From: Xanthobacteraceae bacterium 501b
GTDB taxonomy: Bacteria > Pseudomonadota > Alphaproteobacteria > Rhizobiales > Xanthobacteraceae
Reading direction: 5' to 3'
DNA: 64,000 nucleotides
Assembly: GCA_000378025.1 (NCBI GenBank)
Contig: KB899087.1
Location: 3,720,001 to 3,784,000 of the forward strand
Shown: positions 15,938 through 28,120 of the stretch, in pieces
Position numbering within the stretch: position 1 is the first letter of the stretch
Layout: each line of letters opens with the position of its first letter
Notes under the pieces: model-generated
What the model saw: the letters and a program-made list of their open reading frames with translations, nothing else
Told to the model about the DNA's origin: nothing
Database searches by the model: none
Program-made: the position numbers and the translations under genes

Positions 15938-17043
15938 CGCTCGAACTCGATCACGTCTCGCTCCGCGTGCGGGGCGTTCCCTTCATCAAGGACGTTTCGC
16001 TGCAGCTGGAGCGGGGCAGCCTCAATGTACTGCTTGGCGCCACCCTGGCCGGCAAGACCAGCCTCATGCGGCTGATGGCCGGGCTCGACGCCCCCACCTC
16101 CGGCCGCGTGCGGATGGAGGGACGCGACGTCACCGGCCTGTCGGTGAAGAAGCGCAGCGTCGCCATGGTCTATCAGCAGTTCATCAACTACCCCTCGCTG
16201 ACCGTGTATGAGAACATCGCCTCGCCGCTGCGCGTGGCCGGCCTGCCGCGGGCGGAGATCGAAGCGCGCGTTCTCAGCGCGGCAAAGCTGCTGAAGCTCG
16301 AACCCTATCTGCAGCGCACCCCGCTGGCGCTGTCGGGCGGCCAGCAGCAGCGCACCGCCATCGCCCGGGCGCTGGTGAAGCGGGCCGATCTGGTCCTGCT
16401 CGACGAGCCGCTGGCCAATCTCGACTACAAGCTGCGGGAAGAACTGCGGGAGGAACTGCCGCGTATCTTCGCCTCCACCGGCGCGGTGTTCGTCTACGCC
16501 ACCACCGAACCGACCGAGGCCCTGCTGCTGGGCGGCCACACCGCCACGCTGCTGGAAGGAGCCGTGACGCAGTTCGGCCCGACCGCCGAGGTCTATCGCC
16601 GGCCGGCCAACCTCGCCACGGCACGGGTGTTCTCCGATCCGCCGCTCAACGCGCTGCGCGTGACCAAGCAGGGCCACACGGTGCTGATGGAGAACGGGAC
16701 CGTGCTGCCGGCCAGCGGGCCGCTCGCGCAGGTGTCGAACGGCGTCTACACGATCGGCGTACGCGCCCACCATCTGGAGGTGGAGGATATCGCCACCGCC
16801 GAGCGCATCACCGGAAACGGCCTCATCCGGCTGGGCGCCACCATCGCCGTGACCGAGGTCACCGGCTCGGAGAGCTTCCTGCACATGGATATGGGCCAGG
16901 AGCGCCTCACCGCTCTCGTCGCGGGCGTGCGGCGGCTGGAACCCGACGCGCCGGTGGAGGTGCTGATCGACCCCCGCCACATCCTGCTGTTCGGTGCCGA
17001 CGGGCAGGCCATCGCGCCCGCCCGCGACGCCGCGGCCGCCTGA
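15934..17043 (+). CDS. glpS: Glycerol ABC importer ATPase GlpS, switch histidine missing
   Basis: ATPase subunit of the rhizobial-type glycerol importer, 369 residues. Walker A is GATLAGKT at 35-42, the Q-loop is VYQQFINYP, the signature is a canonical LSGGQQQR at 133-140, and Walker B LVLLDEP contains Glu158. The switch-histidine position, normally VTHDQ, reads [10 protein letters not shown], so threonine 191 replaces the histidine. Its partner GlpT keeps the histidine but has lost the signature. In a head-to-tail dimer this leaves one complete and one degenerate ATP site. The start overlaps the glpD stop. Confidence 0.92.
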   Translation: MTLELDHVSLRVRGVPFIKDVSLQLERGSLNVLLGATLAGKTSLMRLMAGLDAPTSGRVRMEGRDVTGLSVKKRSVAMVYQQFINYPSLTVYENIASPLRVAGLPRAEIEARVLSAAKLLKLEPYLQRTPLALSGGQQQRTAIARALVKRADLVLLDEPLANLDYKLREELREELPRIFASTGAVFVYATTEPTEALLLGGHTATLLEGAVTQFGPTAEVYRRPANLATARVFSDPPLNALRVTKQGHTVLMENGTVLPASGPLAQVSNGVYTIGVRAHHLEVEDIATAERITGNGLIRLGATIAVTEVTGSESFLHMDMGQERLTALVAGVRRLEPDAPVEVLIDPRHILLFGADGQAIAPARDAAAA

Positions 17044-17054
17044 GGGAGAGCACC

Positions 17055-18157
17055 ATGGCCAGCATCACGCTCGACGGTCTCGCCCATGCCTACCGGCCCG
17101 ATCCGCGCGGCCCGCAGGATTATGCGCTCAAGGAAATCAACCATGTCTGGCGGCAGGGTGGCGCCTATGCGCTGCTCGGTCCTTCCGGCTGCGGCAAGAC
17201 CACGCTACTCAACATCATCTCCGGCCTGGTAATCCCGACGCGCGGGCGCATCCTGTTCGACGACCGCGACGTCACGCAGCTGCCGACGGAGGCGCGCAAC
17301 ATCGCGCAGGTGTTCCAGTTCCCGGTCGTCTACGACACGATGACCGTGCGCGAGAATCTCGCCTTCCCGCTGAAGAACCGCAAGATGCCGCGCGAGGCCA
17401 TCGCCCGCCGCGTCGAAGAGATCGCCAGCCGGCTCGGCCTGAACTCAGTGCTGGACCGCAAGGCCTCGAACCTCACGGCCGACGCCAAGCAGAAGATCTC
17501 GCTGGGGCGCGGACTGGTGCGCGAGGATGTCGCCGCCATCCTGTTCGACGAGCCGCTGACCGTCATCGACCCGCATCTGAAATGGCAGCTGCGCTCCTCG
17601 CTGAAGGAGTTGCACCGGGCGCTCGACCTGACCATGATCTATGTGACGCACGACCAGACCGAAGCGCTCACCTTCGCCGATACGGTGGTGGTGATGCATG
17701 ACGGCGCCGTGGTGCAGACCGGCACGCCGGAAGAGCTGTTCGAGCGGCCGGCCCACACCTTTGTCGGCCATTTCATCGGCTCGCCGGGCATGAATGTTTT
17801 GCCGGCGAAGGTTGAGGGCCGCACCGCGCATGTGGGCGATGTCGCCATTGCGCTCGATCGCGGCTATGCCGCCCTGCCGGTGGGTGGGCGGATCGAACTC
17901 GGCGTGCGGCCGGAATTCGCCACGCTCGCCGCGCCCGGCACCGGCCTGCCGGTGAAGGTGACGCGCATCGAGGATATCGGGCGCGCCCGCATCGCCCGCA
18001 TCGAGATTTCAGGCAATCCCGCCGCCGCCATGGTGCCGGAGGATTTGTCGCTCGACGGTGACAGCGCCGGCCTCACCCTCGATCCCCGGCAGATCCACAT
18101 CTATGCCGACGGCGTGCTGGTGCCCGGCGAAGCCGCCGGCCGCGAGGGAGCCATGTG

Positions 18158-18158
<1 letters not shown>
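17055..18158 (+). CDS. glpT: Glycerol ABC importer ATPase GlpT, degenerate ABC signature
   Basis: Second ATPase of the glycerol importer, 367 residues; not the E. coli glycerol-3-phosphate antiporter of the same symbol. Walker A GPSGCGKT is at 42-49, Walker B AILFDEP contains Glu166 and the switch histidine is His199 in YVTHDQTEAL. The ABC signature, expected as LSGGQ, reads LTADAKQK at 140-147, which loses the serine and both glycines. This complements the motif loss in GlpS. The ATG follows GGGAGAG by six bases and the gene ends in TGATG with the next start. Confidence 0.92.
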
Positions 18159-19056
<898 letters not shown>

Positions 19057-19060
<4 letters not shown>

Positions 19061-19878
19061 GCTCGCACGTGCAACCCTCCTCGCGGGCCGGCACCTTCGT
19101 CATGGCGCTGTATCTGGCGTTCCTGATCCTGCCGATCTACTGGCTCGTCAACATGAGCCTGAAGACCAATTTCGAGATTAATACGACGGTCTCGCTGTGG
19201 CCGAATGAGATCACTTTCGAGCACTATATAAAGATCTTTACCGATTCGAGCTGGTATTCGGGCTACATCAATTCGCTCACCTATGTGGCGTTGAACACCA
19301 TCATCTCGATCACGCTGGCGCTGCCGGCGGCCTATGCCTTCTCGCGCTACAGCTTTGTCGGCGAGAAGCACCTGTTCTTCTGGCTGCTGTCGAACCGGAT
19401 GGCGCCGCCCGCCGTGTTCGCCCTGCCCTTCTTCAATCTCTATTCCGCCATCGGGCTGTTCGACACGCCCTGGGCCGTGGCGCTGGCGCACTGCCTGTTC
19501 AACGTGCCGCTGGCGGTGTGGATCCTGGAGGGCTTCATGTCCGGGGTGCCGCGCGAGATCGACGAAACGGCGGCGATCGACGGCTATTCCTTCCCGCGCT
19601 TCTTCATCAAGATCTTCATGCCACTGATCGCGAGCGGGATCGGCGTCGCCGCCTTCTTCTGCTTCATGTTCTCCTGGGTCGAACTGCTGCTGGCGCGCAC
19701 GCTCACCGCCACCAACGCCAAGCCGATCGCGGTGACGATGACACGCACCGTCTCCGCCGCCGGCATGGACTGGGGCCTGCTCGCCGCCGCCGGCGTGCTG
19801 ACCATCATCCCCGGCGCGCTGGTGATCTGGTTCGTGCGCAACTACATCGCCAAGGGCTTCGCCCTCGGGCGGGTGTGA
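19057..19878 (+). CDS. glpQ: Glycerol ABC importer permease GlpQ
   Basis: Second permease, 273 residues, about six helices, coupling motif DETAAIDGYSFPRFFIKIF. The ATG is preceded by AGGAGGAG and overlaps the glpP stop by four bases. The in-frame upstream extension is a shadow inside glpP. GlpQ here is a membrane protein and should not be confused with the periplasmic glycerophosphodiesterase of the same symbol. Confidence 0.92.
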
Positions 19879-19889
19879 GGGAGGACGCC

Positions 19890-20207
19890 ATGGAAAACGC
19901 CCCCGCCCCGTTCCTGGAAACCCTTGCCGAGAACACCGCCTGGATGGCGTGGACCTGGCCGACCGCGGCGTTCTTCGCCGTCATCGCCGGCCTGCTTGCC
20001 ATCTTCACCGTGCTGGCGCTGTGGCGGCCCGAACGCGCCCGCGTTGGCGTGCTGGGCATTCCCACCACGCGCGGCGACCGGCTGTTCATCACGCTGCTCG
20101 GCAGCGCCTTCATCAATCTCGCCTGGCTTGCCTTGGTGGGACCCAATCTCGGCTGGGCGCTCGCGCTCTGCCTTGTCTACGCGCTGGCGGTGTTCCGCCT
20201 CGTGTGA
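19890..20207 (+). CDS. glpU: Small membrane protein GlpU (DUF2160-like)
   Basis: A 105-residue integral membrane protein with about three hydrophobic helices. The start MENAPAPF is chosen because GAGGGAGG precedes it. The WMAWTWPTAAFFAVIAG segment is typical of the DUF2160 proteins that sit between permease and binding-protein genes in rhizobial glycerol operons. Its molecular job is unknown; by position it is an accessory part of the importer. Confidence 0.85.
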   Translation: MENAPAPFLETLAENTAWMAWTWPTAAFFAVIAGLLAIFTVLALWRPERARVGVLGIPTTRGDRLFITLLGSAFINLAWLALVGPNLGWALALCLVYALAVFRLV

Positions 20208-20264
20208 ATTCGCCTAAGCGGCAACAAGCCGCGGAATTCTGGGAAGAAACGGGAGGAAAGACCC

Positions 20265-22022
20265 ATGTTGCCGTCTAAGAGCCGAGGCCGGCTTCTGCTG
20301 GCCGCCAGCGCCATGGCGCTGATCGCCTTCGCCGCGCCCGTCCGCGCGGACGAGGCTGCCGCCAAGAAGTGGATCGACAGCGAATTCCAGCCCTCCACGC
20401 TCTCCAAGGACGAGCAGATGCGGGAACTGGAATGGTTCATCAAGGCTGCCGAACCGTTCAAGGGCATGGAGATCAACGTCGTCTCCGAAACCATCACCAC
20501 GCATGAATACGAGGCCAAGGTCCTGGCCAAGGCGTTCTCGGAGATCACCGGGATCAAGCTCACCCACGACCTCATCCAGGAAGGTGACGTGGTCGAGAAG
20601 ATCCAGACCCAGATGCAGTCGGGCAAGAACATCTATGATGCGTGGGTGAACGATTCCGACCTCATCGGCACTCATTTCCGCTACAAGCAGGCCGTGCCGC
20701 TGACCGACTGGATGGTCGGCGAAGGCAAGGACGTGACCCTGCCGACGCTCGATCTGGGCGACTTCATCGGCATCTCCTTCACCACCGCCCCGGATGGCAA
20801 GGTCTACCAGCTCCCCGACCAGCAGTTCGCCAACCTTTACTGGTTCCGCTATGACTGGTTCACCAACCCGGACATCAAGGCCAAGTTCAAGGCCAAGTAC
20901 GGCTACGATCTGGGCGTTCCGGTCAACTGGTCGGCCTATGAGGACATCGCCGAGTTCTTCACCAATGACGTGAAGGAAATCGACGGCGTCAAGGTCTATG
21001 GCAACATGGACTACGGCAAGAAGGACCCCTCGCTCGGCTGGCGCTTCACCGATGCGTGGCTCTCCATGGCCGGCAATGGCGATCGCGGCCTACCCAATGG
21101 CAAGCCGGTCGACGAATGGGGCATCCGCATGGAAGGCTGCCGCCCCACCGGCTCGACCGTCGAGCGCGGCGGCGACACCAATGGCCCGGCGGCGGTCTAT
21201 TCCATCGCCAAGTATATCGAGTGGCTGAAGAAGTACACGCCGCCGCAGGCCGCCGGCATGACCTTCTCCGAGGCCGGCCCGGTCCCGGCGCAGGGCAATA
21301 TCGCCCAGCAGATGTTCTGGTACACCGCCTTCACCGCCGACATGGTGAAGCCCGGCCTGCCGGTGATGAACGCCGACGGCACGCCGAAATGGCGCATGGC
21401 CCCCTCGCCCAAGGGTGCCTACTGGAAGGATGGCATGAAGCTCGGCTACCAGGACGTCGGTTCCTGGACCCTGCTCAAGTCGACCCCGGTCGACCGCCGC
21501 AAGGCGGCCTGGCTCTACGCCCAGTTCGTCACCTCCAAGACCGTCTCGCTGAAGAAGAGCCATGTCGGCCTCACCTTCATCCGCGAGAGCGATATCTGGG
21601 ACAAGAGCTTCACCGAGCGCGCGCCCCAGCTCGGCGGCCTGATCGAGTTCTACCGCTCGCCGGCCCGCGTGCAGTGGTCGCCCACCGGCGCCAACGTGCC
21701 GGACTACCCCAAGCTGGCCCAGCTCTGGTGGCAGGCGATCGGTGACGCCTCCTCTGGCGCCAAGACCCCGCAGGCGGCGATGGACTCGCTGGCCCTCGCG
21801 CAGGAATCGGTGATGGAGCGCCTGGAGCGTTCCGGCGTGCAGGGCGAATGCGGCCCGAAGCTGAACGCCAAGCAGCCGATGGAATACTGGGTCAAGCTGG
21901 CCAAGGAATCGGACAACCTTGCGCCGCAGCCCAAGCTCGCCAACGAGAAGCCGCAGGGCGAGACGATCGACTACGACACCCTGATCGGCTCCTGGCCCGC
22001 CACCCCGCCGAAGAAGAACTGA
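20265..22022 (+). CDS. glpV: Periplasmic glycerol-binding protein GlpV
   Basis: Solute receptor of the glycerol importer, 585 residues, long for the class. A Sec signal peptide (arginine-rich start, LLLAASAMALIAFAAPVRA) is cleaved near residue 29. The mature protein begins with EAAAKKWIDSEFQPSTL and carries a C-terminal extension rich in lysine and proline. Two cysteines (around EGCRPTG and GECGPKL) could form a disulphide. The ATG follows GGGAGGAAAG. A 57-base gap separates it from glpU, and a 196-base gap full of inverted repeats from glpK. Confidence 0.9.
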   Translation: MLPSKSRGRLLLAASAMALIAFAAPVRADEAAAKKWIDSEFQPSTLSKDEQMRELEWFIKAAEPFKGMEINVVSETITTHEYEAKVLAKAFSEITGIKLTHDLIQEGDVVEKIQTQMQSGKNIYDAWVNDSDLIGTHFRYKQAVPLTDWMVGEGKDVTLPTLDLGDFIGISFTTAPDGKVYQLPDQQFANLYWFRYDWFTNPDIKAKFKAKYGYDLGVPVNWSAYEDIAEFFTNDVKEIDGVKVYGNMDYGKKDPSLGWRFTDAWLSMAGNGDRGLPNGKPVDEWGIRMEGCRPTGSTVERGGDTNGPAAVYSIAKYIEWLKKYTPPQAAGMTFSEAGPVPAQGNIAQQMFWYTAFTADMVKPGLPVMNADGTPKWRMAPSPKGAYWKDGMKLGYQDVGSWTLLKSTPVDRRKAAWLYAQFVTSKTVSLKKSHVGLTFIRESDIWDKSFTERAPQLGGLIEFYRSPARVQWSPTGANVPDYPKLAQLWWQAIGDASSGAKTPQAAMDSLALAQESVMERLERSGVQGECGPKLNAKQPMEYWVKLAKESDNLAPQPKLANEKPQGETIDYDTLIGSWPATPPKKN

Positions 22023-22083
22023 CGCGGGTCGGCTGATCGCACCACCGGGGCTGGAACCTGCAGTCGGTTCCGCCCCGGCATCT

Positions 22084-22197
22084 CGTCCCGGACGCCCCCG
22101 CCGTCCGGGACGATCCTTCTCCATCATGCCGTCGCCCGACGGCATCCCGCCCGACATGGACACTCATCCCGGACAGGAGCAAACCCTTCCGGGATGA
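22084..22197 (+). repeat. Three successive perfect hairpins between glpV and glpK
   Basis: Three inverted repeats in a row: CGTCCCGGAC/GTCCGGGACG (22084-22093 with 22103-22112), ATGCCGTC/GACGGCAT (22126-22133 with 22138-22145) and TCATCCCGGA/TCCGGGATGA (22164-22173 with 22188-22197). None has a following T-run on either strand, so they look like RNA-stabilising or attenuating structures rather than a terminator. They would protect the 3' end of the glpV message. Confidence 0.75.
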
Positions 22198-22218
22198 CGC
22201 CTTTTCGCGGAGCGCCCC

Positions 22219-23721
<1,503 letters not shown>

Positions 23722-23751
23722 GCCGGGTCGCCACCAAGTCCTTGCTGTTGC

Positions 23752-24183
23752 TTAGAATCTTTTCACGAACAGGCCGCGCCTCGCATAGACAGCGGCGGCT
23801 TCCTCGATGAGGGTGGCGACGCGGGTCGCGCCGTAGTCGCGGCGCAGAAGCGCCGCCCGGTCGAGCAGCTGCTCCGCGTTTTCGGCCCGGCCCGGGCGCA
23901 GCAGCTCATAGGTATCGAGGATCAGTTCCTGCGGCACGCCCACCAGGTCGGCCGCACGCTCGAAGTTGGCCGCCAGGGTCTCTCTCCCGGCGGCGCGGGC
24001 GATTTTCGCCTGCAACTTCAAGGCCTCAGGGGTGATGGCGATGTCCTCGGCGCCGATCTCGCCGGCCAGCACCGCCTCCAGCGTCAGGGCGGAAAGCGGC
24101 TTGCCGGTGGGGGTCTGCACCCGTTCGGGGGCCTTTTCGGCGACGGGGTAGAGGTCGAGGTCGCTGGGGGGATTTGCACTCAT
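23752..24183 (-). CDS. B12-dependent diol/glycerol dehydratase, small subunit
   Basis: Small subunit of the adenosylcobalamin-dependent enzyme that converts glycerol to 3-hydroxypropionaldehyde or propane-1,2-diol to propionaldehyde. The 143 residues align by eye with PduE/DhaB3: the N-terminal LYPVAEKAPERVQTPTGKPL, then LTLEAVLAGEIGAEDIAIT and the C-terminal AAAVYARRGLFVKRF. The start overlaps the end of the large/medium gene by four bases, so translation is probably coupled. Confidence 0.9.
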   Translation of the reverse strand: MSANPPSDLDLYPVAEKAPERVQTPTGKPLSALTLEAVLAGEIGAEDIAITPEALKLQAKIARAAGRETLAANFERAADLVGVPQELILDTYELLRPGRAENAEQLLDRAALLRRDYGATRVATLIEEAAAVYARRGLFVKRF

Positions 24184-26504
24184 TGCGCGGCCTCCAGCGC
24201 ACGCCTTTCGGGGCGGTACGCGAGTTCGATGGGGTGAACAGTCGGTTCGATGAGACCAGTCTCGATCGCGTAGAGCAGCGCCACCCGCACATGGAAGCGG
24301 GCTCCGAGCGCCTCGCCATGGGTGGCCACCATCACCGGCTCCGGCGTCTCGCCGAAGGTGTGGCGAGCGGCGTTGCGGCCGAGCGCGCGGTAATGGTCGA
24401 GCCCGGTGAGGGGGGCGTTGGAGAACAGTTCGAGGTTCATGTGCGGCATGCGGTCGGCCTGGTGCAGGACTGTGGTGCCCTTGGCCTGGATGCCGATGCC
24501 GAATCCCGAGCCGGACAGCCGCGCGGCGGCGAGGCCGAGGAAGGAGGTGTCGGCGGTGTGCAGCATCCGCACCAGCCGCGCGGTGCCGCCGCCAGCGGTA
24601 ATGCCGCCGACCAGCGCCGCCACCACATCGGCCAGGGCATGGCCGGCCGTGGTCTGGTGCAGCTGGCGGGCAAAGCCCGGGCTGACGCCGATCACCACCT
24701 CATGCGGGTTCGCCCCCTTCGCCGCCGGGCCGGCGGCCACCAGCCAGTCCACCTCCGCGCCGCCGGCACCGGCGACGACATTCTCCGCCGCCAGCACCCG
24801 CTCGCGGGTGAGCACGTTGCGAATGCCCTGCACCTGCTGCCAGCGCTTCTCCGGCATGCGGTAGCCGGTGCCCGGGCCGCGATAGTCGTTGGGATCGTTG
24901 ATGGCGCTCATCACCCGCCCGTCCCGCACCAAAGCGGAGGTCTGGAGATAGTCGCCGGAAATGCGCTGGCGCAGCATGAGGAGGAGATTCTCCGCCTCCT
25001 CGGTAAAGCCGCGCTTTCCCAACGCCCGCACCACGTCGATGGCGGTGAGGCCGCGCGCCTTGATGGCGGCGCTGATCGGCGTCACCTCGCCCGGGGTGTA
25101 GCTGACCGTCTCCTCCGAGCCGGAGGCGAACACCACCGACATCATCCGCGCGCGCGGCACGCTGCCGAGGCCCAGCTCCTCCATGACAGCCGCCAGCGCC
25201 TCCACCGCCCGCACGCGCAGGCCCAGCACCTGGTCCTCCTCCACCGGTGTCAGGCCGCCATCGGTCTGGAAATCGCGCTGGAGCAGCAGATAGTCCTCGA
25301 TCTCCTCGCCATTGAAGAGCGAGGGGTTGAACGAATTGTCGTATTTCTTGATCGAGCCGAAGCCCGAGCAGATGAGGTCAGAGCCGGCGAGCAGATAGGG
25401 CGTGATCTTGGCGCCGACGCGGATCTCCGATTCGCTGGTGCGGCAATCATTGCCGGAGGCGCATTCGAGCCCGAGCCAGACGGCGATCAGATTTTCCGCC
25501 ATCAGTTCGCGCACCCCGCCGGCCATGGAGGCGGTGAGCGGAGCGCCGTCAATGCCGCCATTCTGCGTGCCCTGCACGCCCATCGCCCGCTGCAGGCACA
25601 GGCAGCGCGCTTCGAGATAGAGCAGCGAGCGCTGCTCGTGGAAGCCCATCAGCAGCTCCGCCGCCGCGCCCGAGGTGCAGCGGGCCTTGATGCCGCGCGA
25701 GGCATAGGCGGCGGTGAGCAGCGCCTTCGACCACGGCGTGTCGTCGCCATCGATGAAGGCACGCTCGGTGCCATAGACCGACACCGTCTCGGCATAGGAG
25801 GAAAGCCCCGCAAGGCCGATCTGCAGCTCCTCCGCCTCCTCGATGGAGCACTGGAACAGCACGCCGCCGCGCCCGACGGCCGCCCCCACCGTGCAGGCCA
25901 GCGCATTGGCCCAGCTGTTGGAGGCCACGCGCATGGTGGTCTCGATCTCGTCAAAGCCGAGCGCCACGGCCACCGCGGCATCGGCCGCGAGTTGCAGCGG
26001 GTCGTCCTTGGCATTGGTCACATGCGCCTGATTGCCGGGGGTCTGGCGCTGGCGCATCTTTGAGTAGGCGAAGGCGATTTCCAGCGCCGACAGCCGGCCC
26101 ACCACTTCCGCCAGCCGCGCCGGGGTGAGCCCCCGCGCCAGCGCTTCGAGTTCGGGGCGCGGCACATTGATGTCGACCAGCTTGCGGGCGATCTCGCCCG
26201 GGTCCATCGCCATCGCCACCTCCGCCATGGCGGGGTCGATGTGATGGGCGGCGATGAAAGCGTCGAGAATGTCGAAATCCGCCGCCGCCTTGCCGTCCAT
26301 CACCGTGACCCGGCCGCCCTCGATGCTGAGCGAGGGCGCGGGGTCATAGGGGCTGTGGAACACCGAGAAACCGGCCTCGGGGTTTTCCGCCGCGAACAGG
26401 TCGTGCCGCAGCGGCCGCGCGTCCCATTCGGCGAAGCGGCGCCAGCGATTGGAGCTTTGGGGCGCACTTGTGGGGGGCACGTCGGTTTCGGGCGCGTCAG
26501 TCAT
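24180..26504 (-). CDS. B12-dependent diol/glycerol dehydratase, fused large and medium subunits
   Basis: Catalytic and cobalamin-binding parts of a diol or glycerol dehydratase on one 774-residue chain. Residues to about 550 are the large-subunit TIM barrel: QAHVTNAKDDPLQLAADAA and FDEIETTM hold the conserved histidine and glutamate (His143 and Glu170 in Klebsiella oxytoca numbering), and VSVYGTERAFIDGDDTPW and MLRQRISGDYLQTSA are diagnostic. Residues from about 590 (EVDWLVAAG, VIGVSPGFARQLHQTT) are the medium subunit, separate in enterobacteria. The ATG of MTDAPETD follows GGGAGG. No reactivating-factor genes are seen nearby. Glycerol is favoured by the neighbouring glp operon. Confidence 0.9.
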   Translation of the reverse strand: MTDAPETDVPPTSAPQSSNRWRRFAEWDARPLRHDLFAAENPEAGFSVFHSPYDPAPSLSIEGGRVTVMDGKAAADFDILDAFIAAHHIDPAMAEVAMAMDPGEIARKLVDINVPRPELEALARGLTPARLAEVVGRLSALEIAFAYSKMRQRQTPGNQAHVTNAKDDPLQLAADAAVAVALGFDEIETTMRVASNSWANALACTVGAAVGRGGVLFQCSIEEAEELQIGLAGLSSYAETVSVYGTERAFIDGDDTPWSKALLTAAYASRGIKARCTSGAAAELLMGFHEQRSLLYLEARCLCLQRAMGVQGTQNGGIDGAPLTASMAGGVRELMAENLIAVWLGLECASGNDCRTSESEIRVGAKITPYLLAGSDLICSGFGSIKKYDNSFNPSLFNGEEIEDYLLLQRDFQTDGGLTPVEEDQVLGLRVRAVEALAAVMEELGLGSVPRARMMSVVFASGSEETVSYTPGEVTPISAAIKARGLTAIDVVRALGKRGFTEEAENLLLMLRQRISGDYLQTSALVRDGRVMSAINDPNDYRGPGTGYRMPEKRWQQVQGIRNVLTRERVLAAENVVAGAGGAEVDWLVAAGPAAKGANPHEVVIGVSPGFARQLHQTTAGHALADVVAALVGGITAGGGTARLVRMLHTADTSFLGLAAARLSGSGFGIGIQAKGTTVLHQADRMPHMNLELFSNAPLTGLDHYRALGRNAARHTFGETPEPVMVATHGEALGARFHVRVALLYAIETGLIEPTVHPIELAYRPERRALEAAQ

Positions 26505-26720
26505 GCTCAGGCCTCCCGCATGGTCCTCTGCGGGACCCATGTCAGGATAGTGAAGACGGAAGGCGGGATAAAGCGGGCGGCGGCCCTGTCGGAGCTCCGG
26601 CGCGCGAAAGCCGGGGGGAACCGTCCCTCCGCCGAGGGCGCGCGGCCCCTGCAGGGCCGGCCGCCCCTCGAAACGGGCACGGGCGCGCGCGACGATCCGG
26701 TCGTGTGACCGGAAAAGGCT
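26505..26720. other. Intergenic gap upstream of the dehydratase, no clear feature
   Basis: A 216-base GC-rich stretch. It holds a near-palindrome GGCCCCTGCAGGGCC at 26644-26658. I looked for a cobalamin riboswitch in front of this B12-dependent enzyme and did not see one. Confidence 0.6.
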
Positions 26721-26963
26721 CTAGTGGAGCCGCGCGCCGCGGCGGCAGAGCAGCGGCTCAACCTTCACCTGATTGACGATAGTGAAGTCGCCGGCGAGGC
26801 GGCCGACGGTGTCCTCGATGATGATCTGGGCGCCGCGCGAGGAGACGCGGCCGGTGAGGGTGATGATTCCCTTGTCCGGGCAGATGCCGACATCAACGTC
26901 GGCGCCCTCCAGGGCATGATCCACGGCGTCCCGAAGGCGGCGATAAAGCGCGGCGTCCTGCAT
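26721..26963 (-). CDS. Small BON-domain protein
   Basis: An 80-residue soluble protein made of a single BON domain: ALYRRLRDAVDHALE helix, then a DVDVGICPDKGIITLTGRV strand pair and DTVGRLAGDFTIVNQVKVEP. The ATG of MQDAALYRR follows GGGAGG by seven bases; the longer frame upstream is a shadow of the FAH-family gene. BON domains bind lipid or membrane surfaces in stress proteins such as OsmY. No signal peptide is visible, so it should be cytoplasmic. No link to the dehydratase is evident. Confidence 0.82.
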   Translation of the reverse strand: MQDAALYRRLRDAVDHALEGADVDVGICPDKGIITLTGRVSSRGAQIIIEDTVGRLAGDFTIVNQVKVEPLLCRRGARLH

Positions 26964-27082
26964 GGCATCCTCCCACTTCGGCCTCTGGCGGAAGTGAATG
27001 GGAGGAGCCAAGCACGCCGGGCGGACCGGCGCCTTGATCTGCCGCAAACCCGGCCCGGTGCCCGACGCCCCGCCCGCCAGGA

Positions 27083-27928
27083 TCAGCCGGCCGCGACGAG
27101 GCGCTGCTCCTGCACGCCCAGCCCCGACACCGAGAGCCGCATGGTCTGGCCGGCGGTGAGATAGACCGGCGGCTTCATGCCGAGGCCGACGCCCGGCGGC
27201 GTGCCTGTTGTGATGATGTCGCCCGGCTGCAGGCTCATGAACTGGCTGACATAGGAGACGAGGGTCGGCACGTCGAAGATCATGGTGCGGGTGGAACCGG
27301 ACTGGCGGCGCACGCCGTCCACCTCCAGCCACATGTCGAGCGTCTGCGGGTCGGGGATTTCGTCGGTCGTCACCAGCCATGGGCCGATCGGGCCGAAGGT
27401 GTCGCAGCCCTTGCCCTTGTCCCAGGTGCCGCCGCGCTCCAGCTGGAAGCCGCGCTCGGACACGTCGTTGACGACGCAATAGCCGGCGACATGGGCATAG
27501 GCGTCCTCGACGGCGATATATTTAGCCGGCTTGCCGATGACGATGCCGAGCTCGACCTCCCAGTCGGTCTTGGTGGCGCCGCGCGGAATCTCGACATTGT
27601 CGTTCGGCCCGACGATGCAGCTGGTCGGCTTCATGAAGATCACCGGCTCCTCGGGGATCGGCAGGCCGGCCTCCAGCGCATGGTCGGTGTAATTGAGGCC
27701 GATGCAGACGAATTTGCCGACGTGACCGACGCAGGCGCCGAGGCGGGGCGTGCCCTCCACCGGCAGCAATTCCTCGGTGTCGACCGCGCGCAAACGGGCA
27801 AGGCTCTCCGGCAGCAGCACCTTGCCGGCAATGTCGGACACCAGCGAGGACAGATCGCGCAGCACGCCGGCCTCATCGATCAGGCCGGGGCGTTCATGCC
27901 CGATCTCTCCATAGCGAACGAGCTTCAT
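27083..27928 (-). CDS. Fumarylacetoacetate hydrolase family protein
   Basis: Probable metal-dependent hydrolase or lyase of beta-diketo or 2-oxo acids, 281 residues. The FAH fold shows as FVCIGLNYTDHALEAG, then KTDWEVELGIVIGKPA (metal-binding acidic residues), GYCVVNDVSERGFQ and GDIITTGTPPGVGLGM. The sequence resembles the subgroup annotated as 2,4-diketo-3-deoxy-L-fuconate hydrolase or ureidoglycolate lyase. The ATG of MKLVRYGE is chosen over an upstream ATG with non-coding-like sequence. The gene is divergent from a PfkB kinase, which hints at sugar-acid catabolism but does not prove it. Confidence 0.88.
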   Translation of the reverse strand: MKLVRYGEIGHERPGLIDEAGVLRDLSSLVSDIAGKVLLPESLARLRAVDTEELLPVEGTPRLGACVGHVGKFVCIGLNYTDHALEAGLPIPEEPVIFMKPTSCIVGPNDNVEIPRGATKTDWEVELGIVIGKPAKYIAVEDAYAHVAGYCVVNDVSERGFQLERGGTWDKGKGCDTFGPIGPWLVTTDEIPDPQTLDMWLEVDGVRRQSGSTRTMIFDVPTLVSYVSQFMSLQPGDIITTGTPPGVGLGMKPPVYLTAGQTMRLSVSGLGVQEQRLVAAG

Positions 27929-28120
27929 CGGACGTGTCTCCCTGCCGCCAGAACCGAGCCGCCGGGCTCCTGCCGACGCGCGCCCCAGAGGTACCGGCAA
28001 AGACGGGCGGCGTCGAGGCCGCGCGGGGCGACGGGGCGGGGCTGCCGTGCCGCTTGTCGAATCGGGGGCGCTCTCCTATCGCTCAGGGCCCGGCGCCGCC
28101 GGCCATGCGGGGGAGAAACC

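Noticed and set aside
26505-26720. Cobalamin riboswitch ahead of the B12-dependent dehydratase
   Set aside because: No B12-box-like sequence or matching stem pattern could be seen; only one short GC palindrome.
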